Shown piece by piece: positions 21,453 through 33,494 of a stretch of DNA of 64,000 nucleotides. Position 1 is the stretch's first letter. Each line of letters starts with the position of its first letter. The notes under the pieces were generated by a model that saw only the letters and a program-made list of their open reading frames with translations, had not been told where the DNA came from and searched no databases. The stretch covers positions 51,145 through 115,144 of the forward strand of contig JAUJYZ010000505.1 of assembly GCA_033675265.1 (NCBI GenBank), read 5' to 3'. Source of the DNA: Actinostola sp. cb2023 (lineage: Eukaryota; Cnidaria; Anthozoa; Actiniaria; Actinostolidae). The position numbers were made by a program, and so were the translations under genes.

Positions 21453-21719
21453 AGGAGCACTCTCACAGGTAATGCATTGCGCGCCTTGAACCCCTCAGCG
21501 CCATTTTCGTATGATACGAAAATGGCGGATTTCTACTTACCACACGAGAAGGAAGAGATTCTCTGGAGAACTCCGGCCTTGCCATTGCTGATCCGTATCG
21601 GAATTCGAAAGGCGAACTTTTCATGTGTACTTTTCATGTGCGTTCTTGTCAAATCTAAGTAGTATCCCGTATGTAAACAATAACACGGCGCGCAATGCAT
21701 TACCTGTGAGAGTGCTCCT
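21453..21719. mobile_element. TTAA-flanked MITE, about 267 bp
   Basis: Perfect arms AGGAGCACTCTCACAGGTAA...ATTGCGCGCC and complement, flanked by TTAA at 21449-21452 and 21720-21723. Fits a piggyBac- or Kolobok-type MITE; sits inside the 4.9-kb element. The small ORF within it is incidental. Confidence 0.88.
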
Positions 21720-22496
21720 TTAATTCTAAACATTGTTAATCACTTTGCGATGCCTAGTTTATGTATACGGTATTTGTATAATTTGTATGGATATATTTAT
21801 GGTACCAATTAATCTATGTCATTGTCATTCATGATTCGCTGAGTTTGTGAAATCGCAGTACTGAAATTGCAAGGAAAGCATGTTCTATCGAGTCACGCAA
21901 CGAGCGACCAAACGCTGTTTTAATCGCACTAAGATATCTATATTTAGTTCTGAAATAGGCTACATATCAGTTAGAAGCCCGACTTCACGCTAGTAGAGCA
22001 TCTAGTTATATTATTATTTTCCCGTCTCTTCGTTTTCTTTCTTCTTTTGAGGGGTGGAGGTGAAAACATTTGGAAGTGAAAAGAAAAACCTCAGCCGAAG
22101 GGGGTATCCGTGGGGCACCCCCTGAACATACCTCTGTCATGTTACTAATCCCTGACAGGATACCAATGAACTGAAACGCTTTGTGTGTGTGTTTCCTAAT
22201 GCCAATCTGGCGTAAACTCGCCAGCCAGGATGAGTATCATAAAGTATACAGCTAAGGCATTTTTACCCCGATATTTGGGGTTTTAGTTTTGGGTGAGGAT
22301 TGGGGAGTTATGAGGATTGGGGTATTATTTCTAGTGAAATAAGGTTTAGGAGAAGGAACTGATATGAGAATTGAGGGTTTGTGGAACTCACAGCAACAAA
22401 GTTGTAACAGACAGGTGCAAGGGCGGCTGATCAAATATTTTATCCCATACCTTAATTCAGCTGAGCATGAATGAGAGTGTTATGTAATAGAATACT

Positions 22497-22809
22497 ATTC
22501 ATAACACTCTAATGAGATGCAAAGATGAAATACGGTATAATAATGCCTCGCTAACACCCACGTGCACGTGTGCACGGGCACAGTGGCAATATATACGGCA
22601 TCAAAGGCAGGACACTCCCTTCTTGCTCAGTTCCAGCGGAACAGTGGTCAGATGAACGGGGCCCACCCACCCGCCCAATAGATTCGCGTGGGTCGTATTC
22701 TCCTGACCACCTAAGCCAAGCTGTTCCAGCTTGGCTTAGACCGCTGATCAATATTTTATCCCATACCTTAATTCAGCTGAGCATGAATGAGAGTGTTATG
22801 TAATAGAAT
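22497..22809. mobile_element. 313-bp deletion derivative of the 4.9-kb element
   Basis: The first ~165 bp match 17574-17738 with one or two changes, and the last ~75 bp match the end of the larger element. ACT lies on both sides (22494-22496, 22810-22812). Its middle carries an inverted piece (ATTCGCGTGGGTCGTAT, the complement of 17755-17775) and a palindrome TAAGCCAAGCTG/CAGCTTGGCTTA. Confidence 0.85.
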
Positions 22810-22812
22810 ACT

Positions 22813-23288
22813 AATTTAATGACAGTACGTAAGGTGTCCATTTTGAAATGAACTTTAGGAGAGAATTGGTTTAGTTGTTTGAGGTTTAGCATAAGCCGGT
22901 GGCTTCCATCTTGTTGGGGTCTCACAAAGATACTAGAGATAATCTCTCCTTTGTCATGCCCGGTGGGCATAATGACTTGTTTTTTCAATAATTTGCTGAT
23001 CTCCTTGTCTATAGCCTGTTTTTCAACTTCATTATATGACATATTATGTAGAGGCTGTTGTACAGGTTTCTCGGTTAATTCGATTTGTGGACCGCCTACA
23101 CTACCTAAAATTTCTCTATTAGAAGTAATTGTTTTCCTAGTGTCCAAGGAATGTACTATGTTTCCGGCGCGAAAATTATCACACTTCGATAGCAAACACT
23201 CCCGAATTAAACAATCAGTGGAATCTGAAGCTATGTTTGTACATGTGTCAGTGCTTACCTGTTGTTTAAGGTTAGACAAAGCTTCCAT
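22813..23288 (-). pseudogene. DIRS reverse transcriptase, N-terminal part
   Basis: Starts at an ATG overlapping the gag stop (TAATG), a stop-start arrangement known in such elements. Shows the linker P-L-H-N-M-S, E-I-S-K-L-L-K-K-Q-V-I, I-S-S-I-F-V-R-P-Q-Q-D-G-S-H-R-L-M-L-N-L-K-Q-L-N (RT motifs 1-2), then F-K-M-D-T-L-R-T-V-I-K-L, at which point the ACT-flanked insertions break the frame. The remainder resumes at 17570. Confidence 0.86.
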
Positions 23289-24154
23289 TATTTCGCGTCG
23301 TCCTTCTGGTAGTTGTTGTGGTTCCGTTTCTTGAACCCGGGCTTTGAGCCCTTCCCAAAAACATTCTGGCGTTTGCCTCCATTCGAGTATCCGTTCGTTC
23401 GTTGGTAGTGGTTATTATCATAATAGGGGCGCCTGTGGCCTCGACTTTGCCTGTCTTTCTGTCCACGATCACGCGCCACTGTGACCCCAATGCGGGTTGT
23501 CTCTTTGGCATCCCTTATTCTTTTCGGAAGATCGTCGCCAAACAGAAGAGGTGACGGCTCATCCAGCTCCTTTGAGCATAAGGGGCGAAAGTCATGCTTT
23601 AGACCGGGTTTCATTTGTTCCCGCCTGAAGCAAGACAGCTCCGCGCCAACGTGGCCCAGTAGTGCGATGTTATCGATACCATCGGCAAGTACAGATTTGA
23701 ACACATCGTTCTCCATCTTGAGGGCCAGAACTTTCTCACACATAGTGAGGGCCGCAGAAGTTGCTCTCTGCAAATTTTGTTGCATGTTTGTGAGCATGAG
23801 GTCGCTTTTTCGCCCGGCGGGGTCTAGCGTTTGCCATATCTCTGTATTTACTCGTGGGACCTTGATGTCCACACAGTTCTCAGGCATGGGGTGCTTCTCA
23901 ACAAGACCTGTAATTTTATCTTGAGGTAGTTTTTTACCCCAACGTTTAATAGCAATATCCGCCAGTTGTTGGCGTATCTTCGGCCCTAATTTGTCATCCT
24001 CTAAGATCGCGGCCTCGAGTTCTTTGAGGACCTTATCCGAGGCCGTGTCGATCACCTTAGAACTGTCTCCACCGGTGGTGGGAGGTTCATTCACTAGTTC
24101 GTTCAACTCGTCCCCGGACGCTTGAACACTAAGACTATCGTCTTCAGTATTCAC
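23288..24154 (-). pseudogene. DIRS gag-like ORF, main part
   Basis: 288 codons. An N-terminal acidic stretch, then K-L-G-P-K-I-R-Q-Q-L-A-D-I-A-I-K-R-W-G-K-K-L, P-x-N-C-x-x-I-K-V-P-R-V-N-T-E-I-W and a basic Asn/Arg/Gly-rich C-terminus, as in the gag of DIRS elements in animals. Its conserved reading continues upstream in another frame (24383-24144), so one frameshift near 24155 interrupts it. Confidence 0.78.
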
Positions 24155-24441
24155 TTGAACTCAAACTGTGCCGACGCTTTCGGCGAGAGTTTGCCGAGGT
24201 ACCCGGTGGGTTTGTGTCGCGACCGGTGGTCGATTGGCTCTCGCGCGCATCAAGAGATGCACAGAGCTTTCCGATGAGATCGGCCATGGTACCCATTTTA
24301 GCATCCATGGTCTCCAACGTACGGCCTAAGCGTTCGTCGGTATCCAGTTGATCGCCCGGTGCGTGGGCCTTCATTTTCATCATGCTCTGCGCGTTCGGCA
24401 GTTGATAATGGTTCTCTATTCAAAGAGTTCGTGTGAGACAT
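24144..24441 (-). pseudogene. DIRS gag-like ORF, N-terminal piece
   Basis: The frame 24383-24144 carries D-E-R-L-G-R-T-L-E-T-M-D-A-K-M-G-T-M, a short coiled-coil-like helix, and R-R-K-R-R-H-S-L-S-S-S. The probable start ATG at 24441-24439 is in a different frame, suggesting a second small frame change. A minus-strand intron-like pair, CAG|GTAAGC donor at 24578 and TTTTCAG acceptor ending 24450, would lie in the 5' leader. Confidence 0.55.
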
Positions 24442-24849
24442 TGTGCTTACTGAAAATAGAAAAATATATATACCATGCGATGTAATGGAATATACTCACG
24501 GTTGTTGGTTTCAGAAACAGTCACAACCTGTGTTCGTAAATTTGTAAAAGCTGAGTTCAAAAACGCCGTGTTGCTTACCTGATAGCAAGGAATGCAAAAT
24601 GACCGTTTTAGCAAGCGCATGCTTCTCATGGGACTCCGTAGTGACGTAGACTGATGACGTGATAGAATTAAAAACACGCTCTTCAAACCTGGCCTTAGAA
24701 CTTCTTTGGAAATTCATTGGAATTTCGTTGGAAATGCAATTTCTAAGTCCCAAATAACGTACAATGAATTTCCAAGGTTTGAAGAACGCGCGATTCAGTG
24801 TCGATATTTATTTCGATTGTTTGAAATTATATTTACCCTGCTATATATA

Positions 24850-25122
24850 GACCGAATGCGCAATGGCTTCCAAATTTAAATAGTCATTGTTTAAGACTGA
24901 CTAACCTCGTGTCCATGTGAAATATCCTTTGTACAGCATCATGGACACGAGGCGAGTCAGTCAAAACAATTCATTGTGATTTAAATTGGCAGCCATCATG
25001 GACACGAGGCTAGTCAGTCCAAAGCATTTCATTGTGATTTAAATTGGCAGCCATCATGGACACGAGGCTAGTCAGTCCAAAACAATTGTTATTTAAATTG
25101 GCCGCCATTTTTGCATTCGGTC
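24850..25122. mobile_element. Inverted-repeat element with internal 67-bp repeats
   Basis: Ends GACCGAATGCGCAATGGC and the near complement GCCGCCATTTTTGCATTCGGTC. Inside are three direct copies of CATCATGGACACGAGGC(T/G)AGTC (24940, 24992, 25055 approx.) plus one inverted copy near 24904. Confidence 0.8.
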
Positions 25123-25482
25123 TCATTATGCCAGCAGAAACATTTTCCAAGGACTGGGTATATGATGTATGTTAGATAGAGGAGTGCTTGCAGCCTGGTA
25201 CCGTCCGAGGTATCTTTTTTCAGACAGCATCGCTACTGTAGTTCTCTGGTACTGGTTCTAGTGGTAATACTTTATAAGCTAAATTTATAGTGAGTTACAA
25301 CTGGTTGTCTATCAAAAATCACTGTCAGTTTCGTGAAGGTTTATGATTGGCTAAAAGTAAAACGATTCTAAATTAATTATAACAATGAAACAAACAACTG
25401 AATCGGTAAGGATTTAGTGCAGCTAGAGTTTGAAATATTGTGCTAAAGTTATACTGCTAAATGCCAAGACATGTAAGTTATC

Positions 25483-25681
25483 TATACAAGCATCAAGAGC
25501 TCCAGACTTTCGGTATGCGCGCAATGCATTATGAGATTATTACAAAGGAAAAGTGAGCACCAATACTAGACACAGGAGCCCAAGCTATGTTTTTGCTCAC
25601 TTGGTGCTCAAATTTCCTTTGTAATAATCTCACAATGCATTGCGCGCGTACCGGAAGTCTGGAACTCTTGATGCTTGTATA
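25483..25681. mobile_element. TA-flanked foldback MITE, about 200 bp
   Basis: Ends TACAAGCATCAAGAGCTCCAG and its near complement, with GCGCGCAATGCATT and GAGATTATTACAAAGGAAA in each arm. The arms nearly meet (loop about 40 bp). Confidence 0.85.
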
Positions 25682-26816
25682 CATAGCTGTGTGAAATATT
25701 ATAATTGACAATGTGTGTTTGGGCGTGGTAAATAGGAATAAATAAAAGTAGGTGGAGTCAACATAGGGCCAACTGAAGTCCAAAGGCTGTTAGCCTGCTG
25801 AGCAAGCGTTTTTTGACCGCAGGAAAGTTTTTTCGTTTTTTTTTGGCCGCGCGAAAGTTGGGGCGAAGGCAAAACGGGAGGTTGCTCAGTGGAGGAGGCT
25901 ATTTCGCGAGACTCAGAACGACAATCCGATAATACACAGTAAATAATAAATAATAAATAATGACAATAAACTACCAAATCCTAAACCTAACCCTAACCTT
26001 AACCTTAAAGCTAAAAATATTTGCTAAATTAAATGATGATAAATTATCTGAAATTGTCGTTCTAGAAATCCAATATAAGATAAAATCTGATCCTAATGGA
26101 ATAGCCCCTAATGGAATAGCCCCTAATGGAATAGCCCCTATTTAAAGTGTAATGTTGACTTAACTGTCTAAGAAGATTTTGAAATTATTTCTGCTTTGGT
26201 CATCAGAAATTAATAATTCGGCGTCACATAACATATTACTCCTGGCTTTTGCCGATAGCTATAGACTGACAACATGGATTTTAATTTTTGTCATTTTGTT
26301 TTATAACACGGTTTCTTGGTGTTTTAATTTTAAGAAACTTGAACTCGACTATCTATAATGTTTGATATATTAGTTGTATTGCTATCAGTTTTGAACCTCC
26401 AGTTGATTATTAATATTCCAGGGAGTGTGAAACAAAATTATTTTGTTTGTTTGGGTTCCCGCAGGGCTGTTACCATGGGATCTGTAGCTCACTACAGCAG
26501 TCCTTTGTTATTCAAGCGTTCTTTCACGGCATGTGACTGAGTTGTAAGTGGGCTATTTTTTTTTCCGTCAGTTTTTTAAATCTAATTAAACACATTGAAA
26601 CATGAACATAAATTTCCCATCAATGTGCTTTGAATTTAAAAAGCAAGTAAAGCAATTACCACTGCACCTCCCGGCAATTACCAAATGCAGTTTACAATAA
26701 AATTGTTTGAGTTTCTAATATTTTTTCCCCCTGAATTTGCAGTAGTAATTTAGACCTCTTTAACTTGCGGCTTCAATGCTGTCCCATTTCAGACCATGGG
26801 ACCATTCCCTAGAGTA
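25682..26816. other. Intergenic; short telomere-like and 15-bp repeats
   Basis: Contains a degenerate telomere-like run CCTAAACCTAACCCTAACC at 25979-25997 and four copies of CCTAATGGAATAGCC at about 26092-26141. No exon could be supported. Confidence 0.5.
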
Positions 26817-27889
26817 TAAGAGGATATTTATTTGAACATCGCGTAATATCCGCGAAAAGCGCCAAAAACGAACGCTTTTGAACAGTTTGACTTTCGATTT
26901 TCGCATTGGATTAACACTCTAATTTTATTTTAACTAAGCACAAACTATTAAAAACAAAGTAAATTGTCTACCTAAAGCTGTTTTAGCGTTGTACAAAGCC
27001 ATTTTCCTGCTTTTTGTTTGAAATTTGAGCTAATTCATGGGAAAACATCAGCAATAATAGCAAATATACAGATCTAGCCCATGTGGACAGTTTTCAAATC
27101 AAATTTTCACTTTGGATTAACACTCTAATTTCACTTTTACCGGTAAAAAACCATCACAAATAACTTGAACTCTTTGCTAAAGCAGTTTTAGCCTTGTACA
27201 AAACGTATTCTCCATGCTATTGGTTTTTGGCGCTCAATACGCGCGTTCGTAAAAAATCTCATCATAAAATACTTTCTTTCTTTTGATATGAAAATACTTT
27301 GAACAAAGGATGTTATTCCAAAGTGATCTGAAATGGGAAAACATCGAGGCAATCTAAAGAGGTATATTTCAATTAGATAGCTGCATGCATGCAGAGCAGT
27401 TCCGGCTATTTTTTTCGTCAGTGAAACTCCGCCGAGATTCACTTACAGCGCGAACCGGCTGACGACTTATAGTCAGTCAACTCTTTTCAGCGGAGTTTCT
27501 CCGGAAATATTAGGCTTAGTTTTACAGTCTTTTAAAACGTTTTTCAGTCAAGTTGACAGCTGCTCAAAACATTTGGAGTTTCCAAAACATTCACATATGG
27601 CGTGATCACTGATATTAAGTGATCATTTTTACACGTTCGTATTTTGAACGAGCTTTTGCTCCTAGACGTTAACGTGGATAAATAAACGATACTGATTGAT
27701 TAAGTGTTAGTTCGGTTACAGCTCGATCCACTAAGCTACTAGCAGAGTCTTCGTTTAACCTTCTCCCAACCGTCTGCCAAAAAGTTAACCTAGCGAGCTA
27801 TTGCTAACCTCTTCCCGGAAAGAGAAAAGTTAAACGACTAGTAGGCTAAAAGAAGACTCGCAGGGTACCAAAAAGCTCGAACTTTACAT

Positions 27890-28465
27890 GTCTTTAATTA
27901 ATAATTTCCCTACTAAAAAGTTCACGCATATTTGTAATTGTATCTGAATTGCAGTACTTAAATATTATTGATTAGAACATTAAAGCGATATTTATAACAC
28001 ACATGCATGGTGAATACGGGACAACTCAAACTCGTATTCTCACCCGGCTGAGTTTACTAATAATTTCCTACTAAAAGGTGCACGCATATTTGTAATTGTA
28101 TCTGAAATGCAGTACTTATAAATATTATTGATTAGAACAAATACGGGACAACTCAAACTCGCATTCTCACCCGGCTGAGTTTACTAATAATTTCCTACTA
28201 AAAGGTGCACGCATATTTGTAATTGTATCTGAAATGCAGTACTTAAATATTATTGATTAGAACAAATACGGGACAACTCAAACTCGCATTCTCACCCGGC
28301 TGAGTTTACTAATAATTTCCTACTAAAAGGTGCACGCCTATTTGTAATTGTATCTGAAATGCAGTACTTAAATATTATTGATTAGAACAAATACGGGACT
28401 AGTGAAAACTCGCATTCTCACCCGGCTGAGTTTACTAATAATTTCCTACTAAAAGGTGCACGCAA
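27890..28465. repeat. 126-bp tandem repeat, about 4.5 units
   Basis: Units start TTTACTAATAATTTCCTACTA at 28053, 28180, 28305 and 28431, with a diverged first unit near 27896. All contain GCACGCATATTTGTAATTG and ATTCTCACCCGGCTGAG. Confidence 0.92.
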
Positions 28466-28802
28466 CCGACTGCTAGTGAAAACATTCTCATCCTAGCTTA
28501 CTACATTATTTTATAACCTACTTACTTACCTTCAGCGCTCAAAGTTCTTTAGAAAAGCATTGCAAACACAAGCCAGAGAATGTTCTCTCTCAGATGTTGT
28601 CCCATGGTCAGGTTCATGCCACTTGGTGATATTCTTGATTAATTACCGGTTCCTGTTCCATGATATGAAACCATAGTTATTTCTTAAATGAAGGAAGGTG
28701 ACTCTATATTCCCACAGACTTGATTAATAATTAATATTAATTATTAAATACTCAACCTCGGTTATTGCATTTGGAGCGTTTTGATTGGTTCCTCGGACAA
28801 GG

Positions 28803-28804
<2 letters not shown>

Positions 28805-28879
<75 letters not shown>
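28805..28879. repeat. (AAT)n microsatellite
   Basis: About 25 AAT triplets. The poly-Ile ORF across it is an artefact. Neighbouring 28880-29390 shows no feature. Confidence 0.95.
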
Positions 28880-28882
<3 letters not shown>

Positions 28883-29390
28883 CAAATAATAATAATAATG
28901 ACATTATTTCAGTGTCAACATATTTAGTTTATCAGCTCATGCCCCTGCTTTTGACTTTATATGGTCAACGTGTCCATATATGGTGAAGGGAAGTGTGACG
29001 TCAGCATAGAGACGGATATTTGATGTTTTCGTGATTGATATGACTTTGATCTGTGGCAGTCTATAATTATAGCACCTTCAAGTGGTTTAACTAAACAGGT
29101 TTAGTAAATTATCTACAAACGCCACACAACATTTGGCACAAAACTGCTGGTAAACTGTCCTTTATGTTGCACAGTAGAAATTCCAGATAGTTTGATTCTT
29201 GTGAAATTAGACAGTTTACTAAACATGTTTTGTTGTGAACATTACAGTACGGTAATTAAATTGTGGTATTTCTGAGAGGAGAGTTGACGATATTTATATT
29301 TCGCTCAGTTTTGTCTTTTTATTCAGTCCATTTGCATGTAAACATCGTAGAAATCGTACGACCACTGCTTTGTTATCTTGGAGCAGAAGC

Positions 29391-29625
29391 TGTGTAGTCT
29401 TTTGCCTCTCTTTTTAATGGCAAATATAAATAAACATATTATGAAAGGGAAAACCGAGGTCGAATATTCATAATGAAACAATTATTCATTCGCGGTTGTC
29501 GGATTTTTAATGAGATGAATATAACAAATTATAATATAAACTATTTCATTGGTTACATTACGTTATAGATGCTTATTTTTTTGCCATTAAAAAGAGATGC
29601 AAACTGGCTACACCTCGTTGGATAA
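29391..29625. mobile_element. Foldback element
   Basis: TTTGCCTCTCTTTTTAATGGCA near 29400 faces its near complement TGCCATTAAAAAGAGATGCA near 29582, with GTGTAGTC / GGCTACAC outside. Confidence 0.65.
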
Positions 29626-29800
29626 AATGTATCACCTCATATCCAACGCGCGCTCGTGGAATAATTGATAATTAATGTTGATATCAAATATTAATTGTAT
29701 TCATTATATTAATACAAGCACCTGTTAATACGAACAATTTTGTTCTATTTAAATATTGTTTCCTTGACTTCAGAGGATCGAAAGCCGGTATCGCGGGGCC

Positions 29801-30735
29801 GGGGATGCTCGTCGTCTTTTAGGGGTTAAAATAAGCGAGTATAGGTATCTTTTAGGGTATGAAATTTTGAACCTCCCTCTTACTTTGGTATATTTTAGGG
29901 TGTCGAAAAAGAAAATACATGATTAAATATAGATAATAGTCAGGTATCCAGGATGCATACACTGAATCGAACTCATAAAAAATAAGGCTGCTTCTAATTT
30001 GCATAAAAGCCAAAATATATCATTTTGGGAAAAGTAAATATTTGATATGATAGAATGTGATTATCTAAATACTATGTGTGTGTTTTGAAACCAAAGAATA
30101 AATGCTTGAGAAGATATGAACATTTGAAATAGTGAAATTGCACCAAAACAACGCTGGTGAGGACTCACTTGAAAAATACATACAAAACTCTCTATTTATG
30201 ATCTGTCATAACTCAGATGATATTTTGTCTACAGCAAAGAAGCTTTCCAAAAATGTTTATTTCTAGGTACTATTTTAGATGACAGTGATCATTTCTACCA
30301 GAAACGTATCGTATCGCCAAACTAATAATACGCCATTATGAATTCGGCGTATGTCAACTATATTTTAATCGAATACTAAATACTAAATACTAATTAAATA
30401 GAGTGATTCCAATAAACCTGGGCACTACTAATTAGCTGTCAGTGTTTATTAGATGCAAAGGAACAAAAGAAAACAAAAGAGTGAGTGTCTAATAGTGTGT
30501 ATTGGTGTAGTTAGTAATGCCCAGGTTTATTAGAATCACTCTACTAAATACTAAATACTAAATACTAAATACTAAATACGATACTAAATACTAAATACTA
30601 AATACTAAATACTAAAGTTTATGTATCAGCAGTATCTTTTTGGGGTTAAAAACTATGCGCCACGCCCATTAAACAAAGACACTTCCGGTATCTCAGTAAT
30701 AGGGGTAATTTAGAAAATTACCGACGAGCATCCCC
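29801..30735. mobile_element. Element with GGGGATGCTCGTCG ends, carrying a nested MITE
   Basis: CGGGGATGCTCGTCG at 29800 and its complement CGACGAGCATCCCCG at 30722 bound the element, with TTTTAGGGGTTAAAA-like subterminal motifs on both sides. ACTAAATACT decamer repeats lie at 30372-30395 and 30540-30617. Confidence 0.7.
30401..30543. mobile_element. 143-bp TA-flanked MITE
   Basis: GAGTGATTCCAATAAACCTG and its near complement CAGGTTTATTAGAATCACTC, with TA outside each. It split the ACTAAATACT repeat of the surrounding element. Confidence 0.85.
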
Positions 30736-31305
30736 GATATACTTTTATACGGGGGACAGACAAAATTAATCCCGCAAAATCATACATCGAAAGTTAAAAT
30801 CATTAACGTACGCTCGATCGAATTAATCGCAAAAATATATTATCAAAGCAACAATATACAAAAATAAGGGACGCTGAGGTCTTGAAAGCTGCTAGTGGAT
30901 GCACGAGCGGAACGCAAGAATTCAAGACTTCAGAAGTGCATTTATATATTTGTTTAGAAGCACGGAGAGTCATCTTCTATTTGTTTTATAATATAAAATT
31001 TAGAACAAGAGACAGTAAAAGCCGTTTTCTATTGGCTAAATGGCTAGAAAGTTGAGGATTATGTTGCATATTTTTGAATGAAAGTTTTGTTGAAGTGCGC
31101 GCGCTACTGACGCCATCATAATGCCATCGAGCGTTTGGGTTTGTTTTCTTCAGAATTTTGATCTTTTTAATACTTATAATAATAATAATGCTTTATTTAA
31201 AAACGTAGTCACCTAGGAGCTACAAAACGCGTTAAAATTCACATGAACGTGAACAAACAAACGTGAAATACTCCAAACATTTCGTCATTTTATATTATAA
31301 AACTA

Positions 31306-31992
31306 CTCAAGTGCATTAAGGCCTGGGTTTCAAAATGGCTGCCGTTTATTTGATGAGGGGGTAGTCTTTCTCCTTATCTTTGCAATCTTTTGCCTTAAAA
31401 CTTTGACAAATAATATATAGCCACGACCTTAACAAAAAATTCATAACAGTTACCATGGAAACTTGGTATGTGACCTTTGAACTCTAATTGAACTCTAATT
31501 TTATAAAAGCCTTCTGCATTATAGTAAAGTGTTTTCATATGTCTGATATTTTTATGGATATGAATAGGGGGTAAGTCATTATTTATAATCCCAATGAGGA
31601 CGGTGAAGAAAATTTTTTAAAAATGATCTTAAATTGAAAGTATCATATTTCATTTTAGCCTAAATCAGCCTTACCGATAATATTTGCAATTGTCCTCATT
31701 TGATATATATACTATGGACTAACTCTGATTCACTTGTATAACAATTTCCTGCATAGTAAAACGCTTTAATATGATGCAGGAGGCTTTTATATTAATTATT
31801 TAAATTAGAGTTCAAAGGTCACATTCCATGTTTCCATGGAAACTATCATGTGTAATTGTGAACATCGTGGCTATATTGTAATTGCCAAAGTGTTAAGAAG
31901 AAATATTACAAGGAGAAATAATTAGATTACCCCCTCTTGAATTGCGGCCGCCATTTTGAAAAGTTTGAGACCCAGGCCTTAATGTACTTGAG
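31306..31992. mobile_element. 687-bp TA-flanked inverted-repeat element
   Basis: CTCAAGTGCATTAAGGCCTGGG facing CCCAGGCCTTAATGTACTTGAG, arms about 190 bp including CCATGGAAAC and AGAGTTCAAAGGTCAC complements; TA at 31304-31305 and 31993-31994. Confidence 0.85.
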
Positions 31993-31994
31993 TA

Positions 31995-33440
31995 GGCTAC
32001 CTAACAGCAGTAAATGCTGACGGTGAATGCAATGTTAGTAGTTGTGGATAAGAGTTGGTGCCGGAGAGCTTAGACTACTGTAGTTATGAAATGTTTTGTT
32101 TTATGCCAAGTGACAAGTTGCAAATTATTAGGCGAGTCTACCTTTCTTTGTTTTGAATAGTGTTTGTCTATTTGAAAAACTGGATAGCTTATGAATAACT
32201 AATGTATTACTTATAATTGAGATTTCAATGCGAATATTCACACTTGAAACTGACACACGGTCAGCCGGCACTAATCAGCTCAATTAATACGGTGATCTTC
32301 TGAACTACACAATTCCCACGAAAAGCACAAGATACGGTATCTGATGGGCTTACGAGTCAGGATATACCCGGCTAAAGAAACATACACATGTACAAATTAA
32401 TTAGGGACACAGATTTTGGTCACGACATTTACCGATCAGAAACGCGAAAGCTCGAATAGGAAAACAACTCCGGCTTCAGGCTATAGCGTATGTGGGAGTT
32501 GGCGCGAAAAGCATGATGATTCTTGAGAATTGCATGATGGTTCTTGAGAATTGCATGATGGTTATTGGAAACTGCATGCCGGGTAAAAATCGAGATTTTT
32601 TCTGCCTATGTGAATGAATTAGAATTGCTTCCTTGCTCGCTCGCTTCAGGCTCGCTCGCTGCGTCAGCAACTAGGCTACCTAACAGCAGTAAATGCTGAC
32701 GGTGAATGCGTTGTTAGTAGTTGCCTGGATAAGAGTTGGCGAGAGCTAGGGAGATACTGTCAGTTGTTATGAAATGCTTTGTTTTATGTAAGTGACAAGT
32801 ATGCAAATTATTAGTCGAGTCTACCTTTCTTTGTTTTGAATACTTATTACTCTATCAGTTGAAAAACTGGATAGCTTATGAATAACTAATGTATTACTTA
32901 GAATTGAGATTTCAATGCGAATCAGTCACACTTGAAACTGACCGACGCCACGGTCAGCAATCTCAAATACGATCCGGCCTCAACTACACAATTCCCACGA
33001 AAAGCACAAGATACATCTGATGGGTTTACGAGTCAGGATATACCGGCTAAAGAAACAAACATATGTACAATTAAATTAATTAGGGTCACAGATCTTGGGC
33101 ACGACATTTACCGATCAGAAACGCGAAAGCTTGAATAGGAAAACAACTCACTTCAGTCAACTTTCAACGAAGCCGAATGGAGCCGAATGTGTTCAGCTCA
33201 GCGTATGTAGGAGTTGGCGCGAAAAGCATTGTGGTTATTGAGAATTGCATGATGGTTATTGAGAATTGCATGATGGTTATTGAGAATTGCATGATGGTTA
33301 TTGAGAATTGCATGATGGTTATTGAGAATTGCATGATGGTTATTGGAAACTGCATGCCGGGTAAAAATCGAGATTTTTTCTGCCTACGTGAATGAATTAG
33401 AATTGCTTCCTTGCTCGCTCGCTTCAGGCTCGCTCGCTGA
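31995..33440. repeat. Tandem duplication, about 0.68-0.77 kb x 2
   Basis: Copy 1, 31995-32673; copy 2, 32674-33440. Both start GGCTACCTAACAGCAGTAAA and end GCTTCAGGCTCGCTCGCTG. Copy 2 is longer mainly because the 21-bp motif ATTGCATGATGGTTATTGAG expanded from three to six copies (33236-33350). Confidence 0.9.
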
Positions 33441-33455
33441 AACATACAGTTCGTA

Positions 33456-33459
33456 CTGC

Positions 33460-33494
<35 letters not shown>

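Larger units (their letters stand above)
17574..22493. mobile_element. 4.9-kb element inserted in the DIRS RT, 3-bp ACT flanks
   Basis: Begins ATTCATAACACTCTAATGAG and ends GAGTGTTATGTAATAGAAT. The ends are imperfect inverted repeats (ATAACACTCT shared, with six extra bases in the right end). ACT lies at 17571-17573 and 22494-22496. Inside: a spliced-looking small ORF (17728-18104), two minisatellite blocks (18040-19330), a nested TTAA-flanked MITE (21449-21723) and two unrecognised minus ORFs. No transposase family is identifiable. Confidence 0.75.
14845..24680 (-). mobile_element. DIRS-like tyrosine-recombinase retrotransposon, decayed and interrupted
   Basis: Reading on the minus strand the order is gag (24383-23288), RT (23288-22813, then 17570-17027), RNase H (to 16065) and tyrosine recombinase (16218-15301), the classic DIRS order with no LTRs. 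The right end carries GTAGTGACGTAGACTGATGACG and CTTGCTAAAACGGTCATT-type motifs in inverted orientation relative to copies at 14910-14945 and 15110-15155. Within the left end, 14850-14925 and 15025-15095 are inverted copies of each other, resembling the split inverted terminal and internal complementary repeats of DIRS elements. RT and RNase H contain frameshifts, YR has a deletion and RT is split by DNA transposons, so this copy cannot be functional. Confidence 0.85.

Noticed and set aside
14845..24680. LTR retrotransposon or endogenous retrovirus
   Set aside because: No LTRs, protease or DDE integrase; a tyrosine recombinase and inverted split repeats identify a DIRS-like element.
27890..28465. 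CRISPR-like regular array
   Set aside because: Units are continuous 126-bp tandem copies with no unique spacers, and the DNA is animal.
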